From Acidobacteriota bacterium (GTDB lineage Bacteria; Acidobacteriota; Holophagae; Acanthopleuribacterales; Acanthopleuribacteraceae), in contig JACJWC010000009.1 of NCBI GenBank assembly GCA_020637335.1, positions 172,825 through 236,824 of the forward strand: 64,000 nt of DNA, written 5' to 3'. This document shows positions 16,809 through 26,889 of the stretch, piece by piece (position 1 is the stretch's first letter; every line of letters starts with the position of its first letter). Under the pieces are notes generated by a model, which was not told where the DNA came from, did no database searches, and saw only the letters and a program-made list of their open reading frames with translations. The position numbers and the translations under genes are program-made.

Positions 16809-17132
16809 TCATTCATTGTTTTCGATGCCGGCACAATTCCAACACAGTTGGATCGGCGGTTCGATTATTTCACCACACGATGAACAGGAGCGCACCACCT
16901 CCAAACTGGCCTGATCCCAAGCCTGAAGCAGAGTCAGGGCCTGGTGGATCCATCTATCCGGCACATACAGGTGCCACACAAAATGAGGAGTGGTTAAAAG
17001 CGTAACGGAGCGTTGCGTAACCCCGTCCAAAAAGGCAGGTACGGACTGACCGCGCAAGAAATCACAGGTGAGTTGGGCCTGGACCGGTTCCTCCAGGGTC
17101 AACAACAGAGAATAACCGGGTACTGAGCGCAT
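16809..17132 (-). CDS. Small protein with DUF2007-like domain and C-terminal zinc knuckle
   Basis: A 107-residue protein. The first 75 residues have the short alpha/beta pattern of DUF2007-type proteins. The tail carries two CxxC pairs, CSSC and CWNC, separated by about a dozen residues (GEIIEPPIQL), so it probably binds one zinc ion. Its ATG directly follows the pyrC stop without a gap, indicating translational coupling. No catalytic residues are evident. The family assignment is by shape and context only; a role as a small adaptor is inference. Confidence 0.6.
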   Translation of the reverse strand: MRSVPGYSLLLTLEEPVQAQLTCDFLRGQSVPAFLDGVTQRSVTLLTTPHFVWHLYVPDRWIHQALTLLQAWDQASLEVVRSCSSCGEIIEPPIQLCWNCAGIENNE

Positions 17133-18137
17133 TCAACACCAAGAAAGCTTGAAATCAAGGGATTTTCCGGCCATAAAAGGCACGATGCCATCCCATTCTT
17201 CAGGGACCATCCAGGCCTCGCGGCGCAGGCAAATTTTTTCTTCAACGGGTGGGCGATTGTAGAACTGTGATCCCAATCCCGAGGTAAAGGCTTCCAGGTG
17301 GTCCAAAATACCCCATTGGGCAAAACGCGTGGCCAGGAATTGCATGTGGGTAGGGGCATTAAAAATGCCGGCGCAGCCACAGGCGGATTCTTTGTCGGAA
17401 CGCAGATGGGGCGCCGAATCGGTACCCGAAAAAAACTTGGCATCCCTTTGGGTAACCGCTTGGACTAGGGCGCGCCGATCCGATGGACGCTTGGCAACCG
17501 GCATACAGAAGTGATGGGGTTGAATTCGACTCCCAACCACATCTTGTAAGGTTAACTCAAGGTGATGGTCGGTAATAGTTGCTACGACCTGAGGACCAAG
17601 AGAACGCACACAGGTGACGGCAGCTTCTGTCGATACATGCTCCAAAACAATGCGCAGCTTTGGAAAATTGCGATGGATCAATACCAAATCATCCAGAAAC
17701 TCAGCTTCAGCATCAAGAACAAAAGCAGCAGGCCGTTCACCATGTATGGACAAAACCATGTCTTCGGCTTGCAACGCCTCGTAAACGGGAAACAGTTGGC
17801 GAATCGAAGTTACCCCATCCTGCGAGTTGGTGGTAACGCCGCTGGGATATTGCTTTGCAGCTACTACACCCTGTTTTGCAGCCTCGCGAAATCGATCGGG
17901 TTCCGACCCTTCGACAATTTTGACGGTAGGCAGGATTTCAAAATCGGCACCCTGCGCACGCAGGAAGTCCAGATAGCGCTGACAGTCTGCTCCAGTCAAT
18001 AGAGGAGGGCTTGTATTGGGCATGGCCAAAACCCGATTGGTACCGCCTGCCCGTGTTGCGCGAATCGCCACAGCTGTGCGCTCATCGTCGCGTAAATGCA
18101 CATGGAAATCACTAGCGGCCTGAAGGGTCAATTCCAT
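17133..18137 (-). CDS. pyrC: Dihydroorotase, class II (PyrC type)
   Basis: A 334-residue zinc amidohydrolase that interconverts carbamoyl-aspartate and dihydroorotate in pyrimidine synthesis. Class II hallmarks are all visible: the metal motif DFHVHLRDD at residues 9-17, AMPNTSPP, the carboxylated lysine in AAKQYPSG, metal-binding His in IHGE and LEHVST, TITDHHL, and catalytic Asp in FSGTDSAPH. Length matches the E. coli-type enzyme (about 348). It lies 15 bases downstream of the hybrid kinase and abuts a small zinc-knuckle gene. Co-transcription of pyrC with a sensor kinase is unusual but may only reflect gene packing. Confidence 0.95.
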   Translation of the reverse strand: MELTLQAASDFHVHLRDDERTAVAIRATRAGGTNRVLAMPNTSPPLLTGADCQRYLDFLRAQGADFEILPTVKIVEGSEPDRFREAAKQGVVAAKQYPSGVTTNSQDGVTSIRQLFPVYEALQAEDMVLSIHGERPAAFVLDAEAEFLDDLVLIHRNFPKLRIVLEHVSTEAAVTCVRSLGPQVVATITDHHLELTLQDVVGSRIQPHHFCMPVAKRPSDRRALVQAVTQRDAKFFSGTDSAPHLRSDKESACGCAGIFNAPTHMQFLATRFAQWGILDHLEAFTSGLGSQFYNRPPVEEKICLRREAWMVPEEWDGIVPFMAGKSLDFKLSWC

Positions 18138-18152
18138 AAAAACTCCCTGAGA

Positions 18153-21100
18153 TCATTTTAGCATTGGCTCGTCAGGCGTTTGACTCAGCGCATATTGCAC
18201 GGCGCGATAAAGATCTTTTAAATGGTAGGGTTTATTGAGCACAAAAAGGCCGGGGTACTTATCGGATATGGCCATTAGTTCAGTGCTAAAGCCACTCACC
18301 AAAAGCGCCGGTTTCCCCGGATAAAGGCTTTTCAGCTTTTCAATCAGTTGGAGCCCAGTTCGATTGGGCATGGTTTGATCAGTGATAAGCAAATCAAAGG
18401 ACGGGCTATCGGTGGCTTCAAAAAATTGCTCTGCTTTAATGGGGTCCTTAAAGGCCATCACTTCCAAGCCCATCTTTTCCAAGGCCATTTTTGAAAAATC
18501 GAGCACCATCTCCTCGTCATCTACTAGGACCACGGTTTTGCGGAACGGCAGTGCTTTATTGTCTTCCAGGTCCGGAGAACGCGGGACAGGTGCAGCGCAT
18601 GCTGGAAATAAAATAAAAAAATCGGTCCCCTGGTTCAGCATGCTTTTTAGCCAGATATGACCATGATTACTCTGCACAATGCCATGCACGGTGGCCAACC
18701 CCAAGCCAGTGCCTTTGCCTTTCTCTTTGGTTGAGAAGAAAGGGTCAAAAATGCGCTCCTGGGTTTCTTGGGACATGCCAATGCCGGTATCGGAGATCTG
18801 GATAATCACGAATAGTTTTTCAGGTGGCAACCCAGCCGCAACGCTTTTTTCCACGTCCCTGCCCAACACGGTGCGCACCACAAGGCCCAAAGTACCACCC
18901 GAAAGTTCCATGGCGTGAAATGCATTGGTGCACAGATTCATCAGGACCTGATGCAGTTGGCTCGGACTCATATAAACCCAGGAATCCGATTGAACATCCA
19001 GGTTGATCGAAATGGTTTTGGGCAAAAACGAATTCATCAGCTTGGCAATTTCACGCAATTCTTCAGCGACATTTACCGCTTCACGTGGCGTTTCCACATC
19101 CTTGGAAAAGGTCAGAATCTGCCGCACCAAGTCGCGTGCTTTTTGGGCCGCATCAAAAATTTCCTGGCCGGCCTGACGCAAAGCTTCCGGATCTGGATCT
19201 TCGGTCAGCATTAATTCACTTCGCCCCAAAATAGGGGTCAGCAAGTTGTTGAAATCGTGGGCAATCCCACCCGCCAAGGTACCCAATGACTCCAATTTTT
19301 GAGCCTGTCGCAAACGGCTCTCCATCTGAACTTCATGGGTGACATCCCGGGCGACCAGAACGTAATTGACAATGTGGCCCCGTTCATCGCGAATGGCGCT
19401 AACCGTGCAATTCTCCAAAATGGTTTGGCCCGTTTTGGTGCGGTTGTGGATTTGACCCGTCCACACGAGCCCGCGCGCCAACTCTTCCCAAATGGTTGCG
19501 TCTACCTCACCATTTTGGACCGCTTCAAACAGGCGCGGCATTTGGCCTAACATCTCGGTCGGGTCTTGGCCCATTTTTTCACAATAGGCCGGGTTCACAT
19601 ACAAAATAGAACCGTTGACGTCCGTAATCACGATGCTTTCAGCTGCGTGCTCGACGGCCTTAACCAACCGCATTTGGTCCCGTTGGACCTCCTGGCGATT
19701 GCGAATTTCCGATAAGAGTTTTCGGGTTTGCTGGCGATTCTTTTCAAAACTGGCTCTCAGCTTTTCGGCAAGCTCATTAAAGGCATTGCCCAGCAGCCCG
19801 AATTCGTCTTGCGAGCGAATCGATACGCGTGCCTGGTAATCGCCTTCCATCATCAGATTGGCCGTTTTGGTTAGATCCCTCAGGTTAGGGACGACATGGC
19901 GAGTCACCAAAATAAGCCCAAGTGCCAAAGCCAGCAAAGTCATGCCCAACACAGCCATCAAACGGTTAACCAATAAATTGCGGTGCTCGCTGACCATGTA
20001 AGAAGAAGCACTGATGACCTGTTCCAGATTGACGTCTTTGTACAAATAGCCCACCCGGAGATTCCGGGTCGTGATCCCATCGTTGGCCCAAACCGGCCTT
20101 GGCTCGAGCGAGAATAGGCAAACCTTCCATTCCGAGTCGTTGATGGTGACCGTGTTTATCCCCAAATCTGACCACTTGGACCAGTTCTCTAAGCCTTCAA
20201 CATCACTCAGTTTCAGCCGAATACTGCGCAATTCCGCTGGATTGGTTCCGAATATGGACCCAAACACCTCCTCGGAGCCCTTACTAACAGAAATGACATG
20301 ACCGCCATCGTCAAACAAAAAACCGACACCTTGTGTTCCCGCTGGCACTTTTTGGATCAGTTGATTGAGTTGATCTTGATTGACATCTGCGCAAATGGCA
20401 CCTAGCAATTTTTTATGAGTCCAATCCACTACTGGGAACGCATATGTTTGGACCGGAACGCTGGTCGCAGCATCAATGTAAAGACCGGTTGTCAAGGCCC
20501 ATTCTCGCGGATCTTCCACCCTTTCGCCCCGCTCGATTTTATGGATCCAAAACTCCAATAACCCGGGAAAATAACTGGACCAATATGGCTTTTCACTGTG
20601 ACCCGGATAGTTCTTATCCGAAGCAGGGCCAATATCAACCCAAGGTGCAATTCGAAAAAAGGATTGGCCTTCAGCTCCGACAAAGTAAAGCAATTGGATT
20701 GAATCGTCCTGCTGGACCAGTTCCGGCATAACCCAATTGAGAACACGGGTCACCTCGGCTAATTCCCGAACATCATTGCGGACGGATTCACCCTCATACA
20801 GATATTTCTGTACAAACACAACGGTGGGTTGGTCTGAGGCACTCTGCGCCCAGGTCCTGCGTTGATTAAAGCGCAAAGGTTCCAATGCCCATTCCGGACC
20901 CTGCAAATGACTTTTTCGAGACCAGGCGTTTTCCGTGAGTGCAGCCAACCCAGCCAGCATCGGAATCGGTTTGTCTAAGCTTTGTTCCAGCGGTAATCCC
21001 GCAAATTGCAAACGCTCCATGATCAACCGGTTATTGGCTTCTTCCTCCAGAGCGGCCACAACCCCTTCTGCTTTTTTGGAAAGGCTACCCATCAGTTGGT

Positions 21101-21188
21101 AAGCTGAGACCAAAATCAACAGACCGCCCGGCAAAAAAAGACCGAGGAAAACAAACCACAGACGGTGTTGAAACCGGTTGGTGACCAT
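18153..21188 (-). CDS. Hybrid sensor histidine kinase (sensor-HAMP-PAS-HisKA-HATPase-receiver)
   Basis: A 1011-residue hybrid kinase. A membrane helix near the N terminus is followed by a periplasmic sensor of about 370 residues, resembling a dCache arrangement, and a second helix. Next come HAMP (DYQARVSIRSQDEFGLLG), a PAS domain (ITDVNGSILYVNPAYCEKMG) and HisKA (LAGGIAHDFNNLL). HATPase_c (GTGLGLATVHGI) and a C-terminal receiver with the phosphoacceptor in LLITDQTMPNRTG complete it. The HDFNN type is common in hybrid kinases of deep bacterial lineages. ATG at 21188 is preferred; a TTG four codons earlier is possible but too close to AAGGAG. It is divergent from the SNF2 gene and leads the pyrC operon. 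Confidence 0.92.
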   Translation of the reverse strand: MVTNRFQHRLWFVFLGLFLPGGLLILVSAYQLMGSLSKKAEGVVAALEEEANNRLIMERLQFAGLPLEQSLDKPIPMLAGLAALTENAWSRKSHLQGPEWALEPLRFNQRRTWAQSASDQPTVVFVQKYLYEGESVRNDVRELAEVTRVLNWVMPELVQQDDSIQLLYFVGAEGQSFFRIAPWVDIGPASDKNYPGHSEKPYWSSYFPGLLEFWIHKIERGERVEDPREWALTTGLYIDAATSVPVQTYAFPVVDWTHKKLLGAICADVNQDQLNQLIQKVPAGTQGVGFLFDDGGHVISVSKGSEEVFGSIFGTNPAELRSIRLKLSDVEGLENWSKWSDLGINTVTINDSEWKVCLFSLEPRPVWANDGITTRNLRVGYLYKDVNLEQVISASSYMVSEHRNLLVNRLMAVLGMTLLALALGLILVTRHVVPNLRDLTKTANLMMEGDYQARVSIRSQDEFGLLGNAFNELAEKLRASFEKNRQQTRKLLSEIRNRQEVQRDQMRLVKAVEHAAESIVITDVNGSILYVNPAYCEKMGQDPTEMLGQMPRLFEAVQNGEVDATIWEELARGLVWTGQIHNRTKTGQTILENCTVSAIRDERGHIVNYVLVARDVTHEVQMESRLRQAQKLESLGTLAGGIAHDFNNLLTPILGRSELMLTEDPDPEALRQAGQEIFDAAQKARDLVRQILTFSKDVETPREAVNVAEELREIAKLMNSFLPKTISINLDVQSDSWVYMSPSQLHQVLMNLCTNAFHAMELSGGTLGLVVRTVLGRDVEKSVAAGLPPEKLFVIIQISDTGIGMSQETQERIFDPFFSTKEKGKGTGLGLATVHGIVQSNHGHIWLKSMLNQGTDFFILFPACAAPVPRSPDLEDNKALPFRKTVVLVDDEEMVLDFSKMALEKMGLEVMAFKDPIKAEQFFEATDSPSFDLLITDQTMPNRTGLQLIEKLKSLYPGKPALLVSGFSTELMAISDKYPGLFVLNKPYHLKDLYRAVQYALSQTPDEPMLK

Positions 21189-21267
21189 ACAACCTACCAA
21201 TGCTCCTTACTTTTGTAAGTTATCGCGCCATTGGAGGGAATTCTTGATGAGGTGCGAGAATTCGATC

Positions 21268-21276
21268 TGGTATTAT
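21268..21276 (+). promoter_or_regulatory. Candidate extended -10 promoter for the SNF2 helicase operon
   Basis: TGG followed by TATTAT (21271-21276), a TGn extended -10 element 21 bases before the chosen ATG at 21298. A TTGATG hexamer at 21244 is too far upstream (21 bases) for a standard -35. The leader would be very short, about 15 bases but still including the GAGGAG ribosome site. Confidence 0.3.
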
Positions 21277-21297
21277 GTGGCGTTTTTGAGGAGCAAC

Positions 21298-24111
21298 ATG
21301 AGCCAAACCCTGTTCCCAGGCCATCTATACGCGAATGCAAATAGAATGATAACAGATGGAATGATCGATTATTTGGATTTCTTTCGGGATTTCGCCTTTG
21401 GTTTTGTCCGTATTGACGAAAAAAAAGGTTATTACTGCCGTGTGAGCGGCCAGCTGCCCCATGCCATGAACAAGTGCCCTTGCATTGAATTCTCGCGCTA
21501 CGGCATGTGCAGTCACTGCTTGGCTTTGCATCAGCTCTTTGTCACCAAAGGCACAAGTCTCGGGCAACAATTCGCCAGCTTTATTTGGACCGAAGCGTTG
21601 CGCGCCTGGCGGCCCCAGCTGCGGGCACTAAAGCCCCTCAACCTCCCGACCTTCCAACCTTTTGGCCTCCCCATCGATCAACGGATTCTGGCTGCCTGGG
21701 ATTGGCAAAGCGATAACCCAAATCGGGTGAAACGCGACCGCATGGAACTGCTCGAAGCCAAAAAGTTTGCCCGCTCCGATGCAGAGGCCCAATTTATTTT
21801 AAAAGGTCTGCTCTCACCCGAACTGGGTTTTGAGGAGTCCGCCCTGTACCCCTTGGCCAAATGGTTATTTCTGCTGGACCAGCAATTGCCCCTGGATTGG
21901 CAAGTCAGCCTTGCCGAAACAGAAGTCCAGGTCCAGGTAACCTGGCATGACGCCCTTCTTCTGGAATTTCAGTTACCGCGTGATGTTTATTTAAAAGGTA
22001 TTCGCGGCCGTGAAGCGGAATGGGACCCGCATCAACACTTTCAGGTCCAAGGCGTAGCCAAACCGTTGGTTTACCGTTTGTCTTTTCGCCAAAACGGCGC
22101 ACTCGACATTCAGCCGCAGGTGCAATTGGCGGGTCTTTGGGTGCCCCTGACCGACTTAAAAAAAGACGCCAGTTCCAGCTACCAACACCCCGAACACGGC
22201 ATCTTTAATATTTCTCATGGCCTAAGTGAGTTCGAGCTTTGGGCTGGCCTAAAAAATCATCGCATCGATAAAGAGGAGGTTGTGCCCTTCTTGGCCAAAT
22301 ATCGCTCCGATTTGGTGCGCTTAAACACTGAATTGTTTGACCCCGGCATCCTGGACCGAATCGTTCTGACCGGCTTTGATCAACTCAACCTGCATGTCAA
22401 CAGCATGACCGAAGAGGCGCTCCAAGTCTCCTTTTCGGTCAGTCTGGGTGAGAGTCAACTCAGCCACTCGGAATTGGAGCAATGGAAAAACCAAACGGGC
22501 CGCTATCGTTTTTGGTCTGGACGATTTTTCGATACCATGAGTCTCGAAATTGCCAGCTTGATGGAATGGGCCAGTGCGGACACTACCCTATCGCTCAGCC
22601 CTATCCAATTTTTACAGTGTGTTCACCTGTTTGGCGAGCGCATGACCCTGACCCAAGCATCTGAGGTAGAAGCACAAGTCCAGGACTTATTGTTCCAAAG
22701 TAAAAGCCAAATCCACTCGCAACTTCAACTGCGCGATTATCAGCTTACCGGCCTACAGTGGTTAAATCATTTGTGGTCGCATCGCCTCGGCGGGCTCCTG
22801 TGCGATCAAATGGGACTGGGCAAGACCCACCAAGCCATGGCCCTGATCGAGCAGTTAAACAAACGATCCAGCCAATTCAGAGTCCTCATCGTCAGCCCCC
22901 TGTCAGTCCTATACCATTGGCAGGAAAAGCTGGCGCTTTATCTACCCGGCACGGACGTCCATGTGTTTTATGGACCAAATCGCCAAGCATCGAGCCTACA
23001 AAAAGCAGGTTGCACCTTGACGACTTATGGCACCTTGCGCTCAGACGTCGGCAGCATCAGCCAAAGCCATTACGATTTGGTCCTCTTCGATGAAATTCAG
23101 AACCTTAAAAACGACAAGACCCAGAACTATCAAGCAGCAAGCACCTTGCGCGCTTGGTGCAAAATCGGGCTTACCGGCACCCCGATCGAAAATTCGATCC
23201 AGGATCTGCGCAGCCTGTTCGAGGTGGTCCTTCCGCATTACCTGGGCAGCACAACGCATTTCAACCAAACCTTTCGCGACCCTATTATCCGCGGCGAGTC
23301 CGCTGCGATCGCAAAGCTCCAACGCATGATCGCCCCTTTCGTCCTGCGCCGATCCAAAGCTGAAGTGCTCAGCGAACTACCACCAAAAATTGAATCGCTG
23401 ATCCATTTTGACCTCGGCCCAGAAGAACGCAAAATCTACGATCAAACCCTTCTGGAAGGACGCCTGGCTCTGCAATCCCAGGAACCGACGTACCTGCACG
23501 TCTTTCAACTTATTGAAACCTTAAAACGTCTGTGCAACCACGTCGCCCTGGTTCACAAGGACTCCGATTACAGCCGCTATCCTTCAGCAAAATGGTCTGC
23601 CTTCACAGAATTACTCGAATCGGCACTGGAAGGCGGTGAAAAAGTGGTCATTTTCACCCAATATCTCGGCATGGTCGACATTTTTGAATCCTACTTGAAA
23701 GAACGGGGGGTTGGTTTTGCCGGCATCCAGGGTCGTACTCGAAACCGCGATCAGGAACAAAAAAGATTCCAAAATGACCCAAACTGCAAAGTCTTTATCG
23801 GCAGCATCCACGCCGCTGGATCGGGCATTGACCTGACCGCTGGAACCGTCATGATCCACTACGATCGCTGGTGGAACCCGGCAAAGGAAGAACAAGCCAC
23901 CGATCGTATTCACCGTATCGGCCAAACCCAACCGGTTACGGTATATAAACTTATTGCCAACAACACGCTGGAAGAGCGGATCGACAAAATCATTCGCAAT
24001 AAAAAAGAATTGCTGGAAAACATTGTAGAATTTGATGATCAGTCGCTTAACAAAATACTGTCCATGCAAGAGTTGATGACTATGCTGGAAGAGGCCGATA
24101 AGGGTACTTGA
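21298..24111 (+). CDS. SWIM zinc-finger SNF2-family helicase
   Basis: A 937-residue DNA-dependent ATPase. Near the N terminus is a SWIM-type zinc finger, C60-x-C62-x8-C71-x-H73, as in bacterial Snf2/HepA-like proteins. After a long middle region come the SNF2 motor motifs: QLTGLQWLNHL, Walker A DQMGLGKTHQA, FDEIQNLKN (DEAQ-box variant), GLTGTPIENS, then helicase_C with IGSIHAAGSGIDLT and DRIHRIGQTQPV. ATG at 21298 is preferred over an earlier in-frame start because GAGGAG lies four bases upstream. Such proteins remodel nucleoprotein or RNA polymerase complexes. The next gene, a hybrid kinase, begins 18 bases after its stop. Confidence 0.92.
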   Translation: MSQTLFPGHLYANANRMITDGMIDYLDFFRDFAFGFVRIDEKKGYYCRVSGQLPHAMNKCPCIEFSRYGMCSHCLALHQLFVTKGTSLGQQFASFIWTEALRAWRPQLRALKPLNLPTFQPFGLPIDQRILAAWDWQSDNPNRVKRDRMELLEAKKFARSDAEAQFILKGLLSPELGFEESALYPLAKWLFLLDQQLPLDWQVSLAETEVQVQVTWHDALLLEFQLPRDVYLKGIRGREAEWDPHQHFQVQGVAKPLVYRLSFRQNGALDIQPQVQLAGLWVPLTDLKKDASSSYQHPEHGIFNISHGLSEFELWAGLKNHRIDKEEVVPFLAKYRSDLVRLNTELFDPGILDRIVLTGFDQLNLHVNSMTEEALQVSFSVSLGESQLSHSELEQWKNQTGRYRFWSGRFFDTMSLEIASLMEWASADTTLSLSPIQFLQCVHLFGERMTLTQASEVEAQVQDLLFQSKSQIHSQLQLRDYQLTGLQWLNHLWSHRLGGLLCDQMGLGKTHQAMALIEQLNKRSSQFRVLIVSPLSVLYHWQEKLALYLPGTDVHVFYGPNRQASSLQKAGCTLTTYGTLRSDVGSISQSHYDLVLFDEIQNLKNDKTQNYQAASTLRAWCKIGLTGTPIENSIQDLRSLFEVVLPHYLGSTTHFNQTFRDPIIRGESAAIAKLQRMIAPFVLRRSKAEVLSELPPKIESLIHFDLGPEERKIYDQTLLEGRLALQSQEPTYLHVFQLIETLKRLCNHVALVHKDSDYSRYPSAKWSAFTELLESALEGGEKVVIFTQYLGMVDIFESYLKERGVGFAGIQGRTRNRDQEQKRFQNDPNCKVFIGSIHAAGSGIDLTAGTVMIHYDRWWNPAKEEQATDRIHRIGQTQPVTVYKLIANNTLEERIDKIIRNKKELLENIVEFDDQSLNKILSMQELMTMLEEADKGT

Positions 24112-24129
24112 ACCGAACGGGAGGTTGGA

Positions 24130-26889
24130 TTGGACCGCATCGTAAAGGTATGGATTGGACCCATGGTCTTTTTCGCCTTGATGGCCCTTGCCACGCTGGT
24201 GCTTTTTGTCTTGTTGCGTCAAAACCAATCGATCCAACTCAAAACCGAAACAGAAGTCACGGCCACCCAGGTTAAAGTTCGCGTTGAAAATTTCTTATCG
24301 GCTCGGATCGGCTTGATCGGCCAAATGGTCAACCAGTTTTCCGGACCCACCCCGGTGACTGCAGAAGAATTCGCCGAACAGAGCGAAACCTATCTGCATT
24401 GGTTTTCAGGACTATTGGCCATCAATTGGGTGGATCCTGATTGGGTCATTCAAATCGTGACCCCCCTGGCACCCAATCGCAATGCGCTCGGCAAAGATTT
24501 GCACCACCATCCCAGTGGGTTGGTCATCGGCGCCCTTTCCAAGGCTGAACGTACTGGGGGCGTGTGTGCGACACCCATCATTGAACTCTATCAGGGCGGC
24601 AAAGGTTTTGCCGTCTATTGGCCCGTTTACGATGCCAATGGCTCGATTAAGGGCTATATCAATGGCGTTTTTCGGGTGCAAAAATTCATCGATGAGTGTC
24701 TGAACGAAGGCCAATTGCGCGACCGTTTCGATTTTGATATCGCCCAGGACCAAACCCCATTTTATCAGTCTTGGCAAGAAGACTTGCCGTCCGAAGCCCC
24801 CAAGGACACTCGCCAATCACTTCCGATCCAAATTCTCGATCAGACCTGGACCTTAAACATCTGGCCCAAAAGCCCTTTTATCCAATCTTTGAGTAACCGC
24901 TGGTCGCACTGGATTTTGGCTTTGGGTCTTCTGGGCACGCTCACCGCCGCCTTTTTCTACGCCAACACCATCAAGCGCCAGAATCAGGTCGCCTTGCAAA
25001 AATCGCTGTTGGAAGCGCAAGCCGAAGCAAGCTTGGATTCCACCCTGATGTTTTCTCGCGACGGCCGCTTACTCTACGCCAACCAACAAATTAGCGAACT
25101 GGCTCAGGTGCCTGAACTGCCTTTTCTGACCCACTTTTCGGCCTGGCAAACCTGGATCGGCGAAAAAATAGGCCAATGGGAGGGCCTGAGCTTCTTGGGC
25201 AACGCCCACTTTCAAATGCAGCGTAAACGAGGCGAATTTCTCTCGATTCACGGTAAAACTCTGGAGTGGTATTTGGCGCCCGTTTTGGACCAAGCCGGCC
25301 ATTTAATGGGTCAATTGCTGGGCTTTCGCGATATGAGCCAACGACGCCTGCTCGAAAACCAATTGCGCGGGCAAGAACAACTCTTGGCCAAAATTTTTCA
25401 GGCCGCCAATGAAGGAATCCTTTTGATCCAACCTTCTGGATTGCAGATTGTGGAAGCCAATGACCAAGCTTGCACCATTCTCGGTCTGGCTCTGGACAAA
25501 GCCAAAGTTCAACGTCTAGGCGACTTGCTGTTTGGTACCGACAGCGAAAAGGCTCCTTTGCTCAGCGCCATCCAGGAAAAGGAATCCAACTATTTCGATC
25601 GCATTTATTTTCGTCAAGCCAGCGGCAAACCGGTGCCTTGCGAACTTTCCAGCGCGCAATTCAGTCATCTACAGAAGCAATATCTGATCCTGATGTTTCG
25701 CGACATTACCCGTCGGGTCGAAGCTGAAAAAGAAAAAGTTCGCTTGGAAAAACAAGTTCAACATACCCAAAAACTGGAAAGTTTAGGCATTTTAGCCGGC
25801 GGCATTGCCCATGATTTCAATAACTTCCTGGCCACCATTTTGGGCAATGCGGATTTGGCAGAACTGGCCATTCGCCAGAGCAATCCCGATCAAACCCTGA
25901 CCTCCATCCAGGAAATTCAATCTGCCACTCAAAAGGCTTCGAGTTTAACCCGTCAACTCTTGGCCTATTCGGGTAAGGGCAAATTCGTTTCCGAAGCGCT
26001 TGACCTCAATCACATTGTTGCCGAAATGGGTACTTTGTTGCGGGTCACGATTCCCAAAAAAATCCAAATCACAACCGATTTCCAGGAACCCCTGCCACCA
26101 ATTTTTGGCGACCCCGGCCAGATTGCCCAGGTCGTTATGAACCTGATCTCCAACGCTGCAGACTCCATGGGCGATCAGGTCGGTCAAATTCTCCTGCGCA
26201 CCTACAATGGTAATCGACCCGAAACCCCAGGCCAGCTGGTACTCGGCCAACACGATCCGCAAAGGATCTACAATTTCTTTCAAGCCACAGATCAAGGAAC
26301 AGGCATTGAACCCCAAAATATCCAGAAAATTTTTGATCCCTTCTTCAGCACCAAATTTACCGGTCGTGGATTAGGCCTTGCCGCTGTGGCCGGTATCTTA
26401 AAATCCCATGAAGGGATTTGTTGGATTCAAAGCGAAATAGGTCTGGGCTCCACGTTCATTGTTGGATTTCCCGAATACCAGGGCAGCTTAAGTGAAAGCC
26501 AACCAGCGCCGTCGGAAGATTCGGATATGCAGGGCACCATTCTGGTCGCCGATGACGAGCCCACTATCCTCGAGATGATCTCCAAAGCTCTGCGCTACAA
26601 AGGGTTAAACGTCATCTTGGCCCGTGACGGACAGGAAGCATTGGACAAAATGCACGCAAAGGTCCAATTGGTTTTGCTCGATGTCACCATGCCCGTCCTG
26701 GATGGGTTTCAAGTCCAATCTAGCCTGCGCAATCAACATCCAACTCTGCCCATCCTTTTGAGTTCGGGCTATTCTGAAAGTGTTCAAACGGAACGCTTTG
26801 CCGATGACCCCTATACCGAATTCATTCAAAAACCTTATAAAATTGTCGATTTGATCAACAAGATTCAAAAAATGTTGGGAGGTAGTTAA
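24130..26889 (+). CDS. Hybrid sensor histidine kinase with CHASE-like domain
   Basis: A 919-residue hybrid kinase with TTG start behind GGGAGG (five bases). Order of parts: N-terminal membrane helix; periplasmic CHASE-like domain (AINWVDPDW, NALGKDL, GGKGFAVYWPVYD, GYINGVF); second helix near 260; and two PAS-like regions. HisKA follows (LAGGIAHDFNNFL), then HATPase_c (FFSTKFTGRGLGLAAVAGI) and a C-terminal receiver (TILVADDEPT with phosphoacceptor in LVLLDVTMPVLDG). It closely parallels the other hybrid kinase at 18153-21188 in its catalytic half, but the sensors differ. Its stop overlaps the start of a thioredoxin-like gene (TAATG). Confidence 0.92.
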   Translation: MDRIVKVWIGPMVFFALMALATLVLFVLLRQNQSIQLKTETEVTATQVKVRVENFLSARIGLIGQMVNQFSGPTPVTAEEFAEQSETYLHWFSGLLAINWVDPDWVIQIVTPLAPNRNALGKDLHHHPSGLVIGALSKAERTGGVCATPIIELYQGGKGFAVYWPVYDANGSIKGYINGVFRVQKFIDECLNEGQLRDRFDFDIAQDQTPFYQSWQEDLPSEAPKDTRQSLPIQILDQTWTLNIWPKSPFIQSLSNRWSHWILALGLLGTLTAAFFYANTIKRQNQVALQKSLLEAQAEASLDSTLMFSRDGRLLYANQQISELAQVPELPFLTHFSAWQTWIGEKIGQWEGLSFLGNAHFQMQRKRGEFLSIHGKTLEWYLAPVLDQAGHLMGQLLGFRDMSQRRLLENQLRGQEQLLAKIFQAANEGILLIQPSGLQIVEANDQACTILGLALDKAKVQRLGDLLFGTDSEKAPLLSAIQEKESNYFDRIYFRQASGKPVPCELSSAQFSHLQKQYLILMFRDITRRVEAEKEKVRLEKQVQHTQKLESLGILAGGIAHDFNNFLATILGNADLAELAIRQSNPDQTLTSIQEIQSATQKASSLTRQLLAYSGKGKFVSEALDLNHIVAEMGTLLRVTIPKKIQITTDFQEPLPPIFGDPGQIAQVVMNLISNAADSMGDQVGQILLRTYNGNRPETPGQLVLGQHDPQRIYNFFQATDQGTGIEPQNIQKIFDPFFSTKFTGRGLGLAAVAGILKSHEGICWIQSEIGLGSTFIVGFPEYQGSLSESQPAPSEDSDMQGTILVADDEPTILEMISKALRYKGLNVILARDGQEALDKMHAKVQLVLLDVTMPVLDGFQVQSSLRNQHPTLPILLSSGYSESVQTERFADDPYTEFIQKPYKIVDLINKIQKMLGGS